64,000 bases of DNA, from the NCBI GenBank assembly GCA_023388195.1, contig JAEWGR010000122.1, positions 1-64,000 on the forward strand, read 5' to 3'. This DNA is from Bacillota bacterium. Its GTDB lineage: Bacteria; Bacillota; Negativicutes; Sporomusales; Sporomusaceae. Positions 60,271 to 64,000 of this stretch are shown in pieces. A model generated the notes under the pieces. That model was not told where the DNA came from, did no database searches, and saw only the letters and a list, made by a program, of their open reading frames with translations. Positions within the stretch are counted from its first letter, which is position 1; every line of letters begins with the position of its first letter. The position numbers were made by a program, and so were the translations under genes.

Positions 60271-61167
60271 CTACTTCAGGTTAACGCCTGTCGCCCTGGC
60301 ATCAAGAATTCTTTTTAACAAATCGGCCAGATGGGCCCCGGCTTCCGCCGATGGCAAGCCGCCTTTATGAATATTGCTGACTACGGTTCTTTCACTTTCG
60401 ATCATACCCCGGCGGGCATTATAGCCAATATAAGCGCTCATGCTTTCCGCCGTCCCTAAACCGGGCCGTTCGCCAATGAGAACAATGACAACCTCCGGTT
60501 TCAGCTCCTCGCCGATCACATCCATAATCCCTACCCGGGCATACTTGACAAAAATATTGGTTCCCACCGTAATGCCCATACTATTTAGACCCTGAACCAT
60601 TGCCGGCAGCAGATTAGGAATATTGGCTTCCACGGCTTTGCTGGACAGGCCGTCGGCGACGACGATCTGCACCCGGGCCCCCTTAGTGCACCGCTGCCGC
60701 AGAAGCTCAATATTTTCGGCATCAAGCAGCCGTCCTAAATCCGGCCGTGTCAGATATTCATCCTTGCTGGTGCACATAGTGGTCACAGGCACCATGTTGT
60801 ATTGTTCGGCAAACTTCTCCGGTACCTCCCCCAGTACGGAATCCTGCGCGACCGCATGGTCGGCCCGGAAACGCAGCAGGGTATCTGTCAGGGGCCGCGC
60901 CCCGGCGCGCCATACGCCAATACGGGCCGGGGTTGCCAGCTTCATCTCCTGATACAGATCCGCATTAAACGGCTCAGGAACCTGGAGATATTGCTGTAAA
61001 TCTGTTGCTGCCAGGTCCTGCAGGCAATCCTCCCCGCATTCTGCCGGCGGCGCCGCCGCGGCTGCCTGCGCTTCGGCTGTCCGCCCCGCCACAGCAGGCT
61101 GGCCGGACTGCTTCATCTCGGCCAGTACCTGCTCGACGATCAGGCGGATACTGTTTGACACCTCCAT
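60271..61167 (-). CDS. eutC: Ethanolamine ammonia-lyase small subunit EutC
   Basis: The light chain of the adenosylcobalamin-dependent lyase that splits ethanolamine to acetaldehyde and ammonia. It is 298 residues. The N-terminal amphipathic region (SNSIRLIVEQVLAEMKQSG) resembles a compartment-targeting tag. Core features are TPARIGVWRAGARPLTDTLLRFRADHA, VADGLSSKAVEAN, GERPGLGTAESMSAYIGYNAR and TVVSNIHKGGLPSAEAGA. ATG at 61167 follows AGGAGG. 13 bp after eutB. Confidence 0.96.
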   Translation of the reverse strand: MEVSNSIRLIVEQVLAEMKQSGQPAVAGRTAEAQAAAAAPPAECGEDCLQDLAATDLQQYLQVPEPFNADLYQEMKLATPARIGVWRAGARPLTDTLLRFRADHAVAQDSVLGEVPEKFAEQYNMVPVTTMCTSKDEYLTRPDLGRLLDAENIELLRQRCTKGARVQIVVADGLSSKAVEANIPNLLPAMVQGLNSMGITVGTNIFVKYARVGIMDVIGEELKPEVVIVLIGERPGLGTAESMSAYIGYNARRGMIESERTVVSNIHKGGLPSAEAGAHLADLLKRILDARATGVNLK

Positions 61168-61180
61168 AAATCCCGACCTC

Positions 61181-62545
61181 CTATTTCGTAAAGATAGTGG
61201 CATCGCCGGCTTTTGCAGTAAGCCTGCCGCCGCTCATAATCCCCATCCGCTCTGCCCAGCTCTCAAACTCCGGCAGGGGCCTGAGGCTGTATACCTCACG
61301 CAAGGCGGCTATGTCGTGAAAACTGGTGGTCTGATAATTCAGCATGACATCATCGCCCATCGCGATCCCCATAAAGTAGGTACAACCGGCGGCTGTCAGC
61401 AAAACTGCCAAATTCTCAATATCATTCTGGTCGGCCTTCATATGATTGGTGTAGCAGGCATCGACCCCCATCGGCAGGCCTGTCAGTTTGCCCATAAAAT
61501 GATCTTCCAGTCCCGCCCGGGTAACCTGGCAGGTATCATATAAATACTCAGGCCCGATAAACCCGACCACTGTATTGACAAGAAACGGCTTGTAGTGACG
61601 GGCCAGGCCATAACAACGGGCCTCCAGCGTAACCTGATCAGCGCCATGATGCGCCTCAGCCGATAACTCTGAGCCCTGTCCTGTTTCGAAATACATAATA
61701 TTGGGGCCGGTAGCCCGGCCCTCTTTCAGTCCGGTTGCATAGGCCTCATCCAGTATCCGGCTGTCAATACCGAAGGCTTTGTTGCCCGCCTCGGTACCGG
61801 CAATCGATTGGAAAAAGAGATCGACAGGCGCGCCCTTTTGCACCGCCCGTAGCTGGGTCGTAATATGGGCCAGCACACAAATCTGGGTGGGAATCTCCCA
61901 CTCCTGCATAAACTGGTACAGAGTTTCCAGACTGCGAATGACAGCAGGCAGGGTATCGTCAACCGGATTCAGCCCAATAACCGCATCCCCCACCCCATAG
62001 GCCAACCCCTCACGCACGCTGGCCAAAATGCCATCAACCCCGTCTGTCGGGTGGTTGGGCTGCAGGCGGGCGGCCAGACAGCCCGGAACCCCTACCGTGG
62101 TATTGCAGTGGGCTGTGTTTTTAATCTTCCGGGCACCTGCAATCAAGTCCAGATTACTCATCAGTTTGGCCGCGGCAGCCACCATTTCCGCGGTGAGGCC
62201 GCGGCTGAGGCGGTGAAGCTCAGCATGGCCGGTGCCGGCCGCTAAAATAAACTGGCGCAGCTCGGCCACCGACCAGTTTTTAACCGACCGGTACACCTGC
62301 TCGTTCACATCACCGTCAATAATCCGGGAGACCTCATCCACTTCCAGCGGCACCACCGGATTATGCCGGAGGTCTTCCAGCGTCAGCTGGGAAAGCACAT
62401 ATTTGGCGGCAATCCGCTCAGCCGCATTTTCAGCCGCTATACCGGCCAGGATATCACCGGACTTTATCTCATTCGCCTTCGCGAGAACCTCTTTAACGCT
62501 TTTAAAACTAAAACTCTGACCCATCAGTCTCGTTTTCAGCTTCAC
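61181..62545 (-). CDS. eutB: Ethanolamine ammonia-lyase large subunit EutB
   Basis: The catalytic heavy chain, 454 residues, of ethanolamine ammonia-lyase, a TIM-barrel adenosylcobalamin enzyme. Recognisable segments include GDILAGIAAENAAERIAAKYVLSQL, GHAELHRLSRGLTAEMVAAAAKLMSN, GLNPVDDTL, YFETGQGSELSAEAHHGADQVTLEARCY (substrate-binding Glu region) and VGFIGPEYLY. ATG follows GGAGG. Overall length and motifs are normal. Works with EutC; reactivation of damaged holoenzyme is by EutA. Confidence 0.97.
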   Translation of the reverse strand: MKLKTRLMGQSFSFKSVKEVLAKANEIKSGDILAGIAAENAAERIAAKYVLSQLTLEDLRHNPVVPLEVDEVSRIIDGDVNEQVYRSVKNWSVAELRQFILAAGTGHAELHRLSRGLTAEMVAAAAKLMSNLDLIAGARKIKNTAHCNTTVGVPGCLAARLQPNHPTDGVDGILASVREGLAYGVGDAVIGLNPVDDTLPAVIRSLETLYQFMQEWEIPTQICVLAHITTQLRAVQKGAPVDLFFQSIAGTEAGNKAFGIDSRILDEAYATGLKEGRATGPNIMYFETGQGSELSAEAHHGADQVTLEARCYGLARHYKPFLVNTVVGFIGPEYLYDTCQVTRAGLEDHFMGKLTGLPMGVDACYTNHMKADQNDIENLAVLLTAAGCTYFMGIAMGDDVMLNYQTTSFHDIAALREVYSLRPLPEFESWAERMGIMSGGRLTAKAGDATIFTK

Positions 62546-62578
62546 GCGTCACCCTCCTCCTTTGCCTGGTATCTGCCC

Positions 62579-64000
62579 TTAACGGGCAAATACCAAGGTT
62601 TTTACAATGACCGGAACTGCTTCTTCATGCGGCAGGGGTTTGGCAATATCCAGAAAATCTCCCAGCCTCAGCTCAATCCCGTCCAGACATACGATTTGCT
62701 GCCCGGGCAGCTGGCAGCGCAGGCTTTGCCCCAGGACCTTACCGATATCCTGCCTGGTCACAACCACCTTCGGACTGCAGTCCAGCTGCTGCAGCTCTGT
62801 TGCCAGCTGCCGGGCCAGTGCGACAATTGTTGTAAAGTTTGTGTCCGGCAGCGGCGGTACAACCAGCGCTAATGTCCGGTACAGGCTATGATCAAAATTC
62901 CGGGCGAGAGTAAGCCAGGTCCAATTGCCGTCAGTTTTTTGCTCCGGGTAGACAGCTGGGATATTGCGCAACGGTAACGCCTGCTTGCTGACCATAACCG
63001 TTGATCCCGATACATTTACCGTATGAATGCCGGCCCCGAGTACGGTGGCGTGTATGGTTTCCTCGCCCTGATAAACCGGCAGCGACTGAAAAGCACGGCT
63101 GTTCCGGCAGGCAGCGGCCAGCAAAGGTCCGACATCCCCGTGAACCCACCAGTTTTCCGCCTGGGGCTGATAAATATAACGGGCAACGCCGCCGGAAAAA
63201 ACAATGCCGTCCAGCGCCACTGCCGGCAGATGATTTGTCATCACCAGCGTCTCATCGCCTGCTGCCGGCGGCTGTTGGAATACAACCCGGTCCACACACT
63301 GCACCATTTCTGCCAGGCAGGTTTTGATGGCCGCCAGCTCTGCCGCCGGCGAACAGGCCGGAAACAGCGCTGTGCCTGTCAGTCGTTCCAGGCAGCCGGC
63401 CAGTTGCTGCGCCGGCGGACTTATATAGGACAGCCGCCCTGACAGGCTGTCCACCTCAAACAGGCGTCCGCCCACGTTGACACAGGCCGTCCCGATACAT
63501 ACCCCCCGGTCAAAAAAGGCAATATTGGAGGTACCGCCGCCAATATCCAGATTGGCTATCCGGTTGTGCTGCCGCCGGGAAAGCGCTTCCGCACCGGAAC
63601 CCTTGCCAGCAATAACACTCTCCAAATCCGGACCGGCTGTCGCTACCACAAACTCACCGGCAAATTCTGCCAGGGCGTGGACAATCTCGGCCGCGTTCTC
63701 CTTTTTGGCCGTCTCGCCGGTGATAATAACGGCGCCGGTGTCGACATCCCGGGGCTCAATACCCGCACATTGGTATTCGCGGGCGATAATTGCGCGCAAG
63801 GCCACCCCGTCCACCCGGTTACGGTCCAAAAAGGGGGTAAAATGCACTTCGCCCATGTACACCACGCTCTTGCGGCTGATTTCAATTTTGGGTACCTGCG
63901 TTCCCGGCATGACATTGACCAGAGTCAGCCGGGATAATACCAGTTGGGTTGTGGTGGTGCCGATATCAATTCCAATACTGGTAAGAGTAATTTCCTTGCT
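62579..64000 (-). CDS. eutA: Ethanolamine ammonia-lyase reactivating factor EutA (start beyond right edge)
   Basis: A chaperone-like ATPase that removes damaged cobalamin from EutBC. The frame is open from the stop at 62579 through 64000 with no start required within the window: upstream of the first ATG (63910) the codons read ITLTSIGIDIGTTTTQLVL, the conserved ASKHA phosphate-1 motif. So the true start is outside and about 473 residues are visible. Other features are IANLDIGGGTSNIAFFDRG (second ATPase motif) and IVFSGGVARY. First visible gene of the eut operon; regulators and transport genes may lie further right. Confidence 0.95.
   Translation of the reverse strand, partial: SKEITLTSIGIDIGTTTTQLVLSRLTLVNVMPGTQVPKIEISRKSVVYMGEVHFTPFLDRNRVDGVALRAIIAREYQCAGIEPRDVDTGAVIITGETAKKENAAEIVHALAEFAGEFVVATAGPDLESVIAGKGSGAEALSRRQHNRIANLDIGGGTSNIAFFDRGVCIGTACVNVGGRLFEVDSLSGRLSYISPPAQQLAGCLERLTGTALFPACSPAAELAAIKTCLAEMVQCVDRVVFQQPPAAGDETLVMTNHLPAVALDGIVFSGGVARYIYQPQAENWWVHGDVGPLLAAACRNSRAFQSLPVYQGEETIHATVLGAGIHTVNVSGSTVMVSKQALPLRNIPAVYPEQKTDGNWTWLTLARNFDHSLYRTLALVVPPLPDTNFTTIVALARQLATELQQLDCSPKVVVTRQDIGKVLGQSLRCQLPGQQIVCLDGIELRLGDFLDIAKPLPHEEAVPVIVKTLVFAR

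Noticed and set aside
1..64000. CRISPR arrays, tRNA or rRNA genes, insertion sequences, integrases
   Set aside because: No regular spaced repeats, no cloverleaf or rRNA sequence and no transposase or integrase protein were found on reading the window. A tRNA scan would be decisive.

Overview
The window looks like a chromosomal segment of a strictly anaerobic, diderm, acetogen-type Firmicute in the Negativicutes, most likely Sporomusaceae (Sporomusa/Acetonema-like). This is an inference from gene content: an acetoin dehydrogenase operon, a methanol:corrinoid methyltransferase cluster with a methyltetrahydrofolate methyltransferase and a corrinoid activator, a B12-controlled TonB-domain protein (implying an outer membrane), T-box and purine riboswitches, and a Firmicute-style ethanolamine microcompartment operon. 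Base composition is moderate and genes are densely packed in operons with good Shine-Dalgarno sites. No rRNA, tRNA, CRISPR array, insertion sequence or prophage was seen.

Layout. (1) 1-9.8 kb, leftward: acetoin dehydrogenase operon (Lin0512-family protein, acoA, acoB, acoX, acoC) followed by lipoate supply genes (CMD-family protein, lipA, DUF6506 protein, lipB and an lplA-like ligase cut by the left edge). The sigma-54 activator AcoR is encoded just upstream, and a -24/-12 element lies immediately after its stop codon. (2) 10-17.4 kb: a TonB-C-terminal protein behind a cobalamin riboswitch, then msrA, an MFS exporter, a thioesterase, an alpha/beta hydrolase, a zinc-ribbon protein and a polysaccharide deacetylase. 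(3) 17.6-20.7 kb: a glutamine-type ABC transporter with an attenuator-like leader. (4) 20.7-25.8 kb: a BMP-type nucleoside ABC transporter behind a guanine-class riboswitch. (5) 25.9-28.5 kb: ilvBH behind a T-box whose specifier reads as ATC (isoleucine). (6) 28.5-36.7 kb: an aldo/keto reductase, a chemoreceptor, a DJ-1/PfpI protein, a DODA-type dioxygenase, and a MarR-lysA-dapL cluster marked by two identical palindromes. (7) 36.7-45.6 kb: the methanol methyltransferase cluster (mtaB, mtaC, a second corrinoid protein, a pterin methyltransferase, CobW GTPase, PocR/AraC regulator, ferredoxin-ASKHA activator, DUF1638). (8) 45.8-51.6 kb: an MBL hydrolase, a deacetylase, a large three-part protein (degenerate PfkB-like domain, AAA+ ATPase, RyR domain), a QueG-like iron-sulfur protein and a second MarR with its own operator pair. 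(9) 51.9-64 kb, leftward: eutA-B-C-L-E-M, a EutT-PduL fusion, a PduM-like protein, eutN, pduS, pduT, eutS, eutP and eutQ; eutA is cut by the right edge.

How it fits together. Several systems here depend on cobalamin: ethanolamine ammonia-lyase with its reactivation and adenosylation machinery (EutA, EutT domain, PduS/PduT), and methanol methyl transfer with reductive activation. The B12 riboswitch gene may serve uptake of the same cofactor. Acetoin, methanol and ethanolamine all feed acetyl-CoA or the methyl branch of the Wood-Ljungdahl pathway.

The most unusual element is the pseudokinase-like/AAA+/RyR protein at 47759-50344, which has no obvious operon partner. Other notable items are the EutT-PduL fusion, the PduS/PduT pair inside an eut operon, and two separate MarR loci that each carry a matched operator pair.
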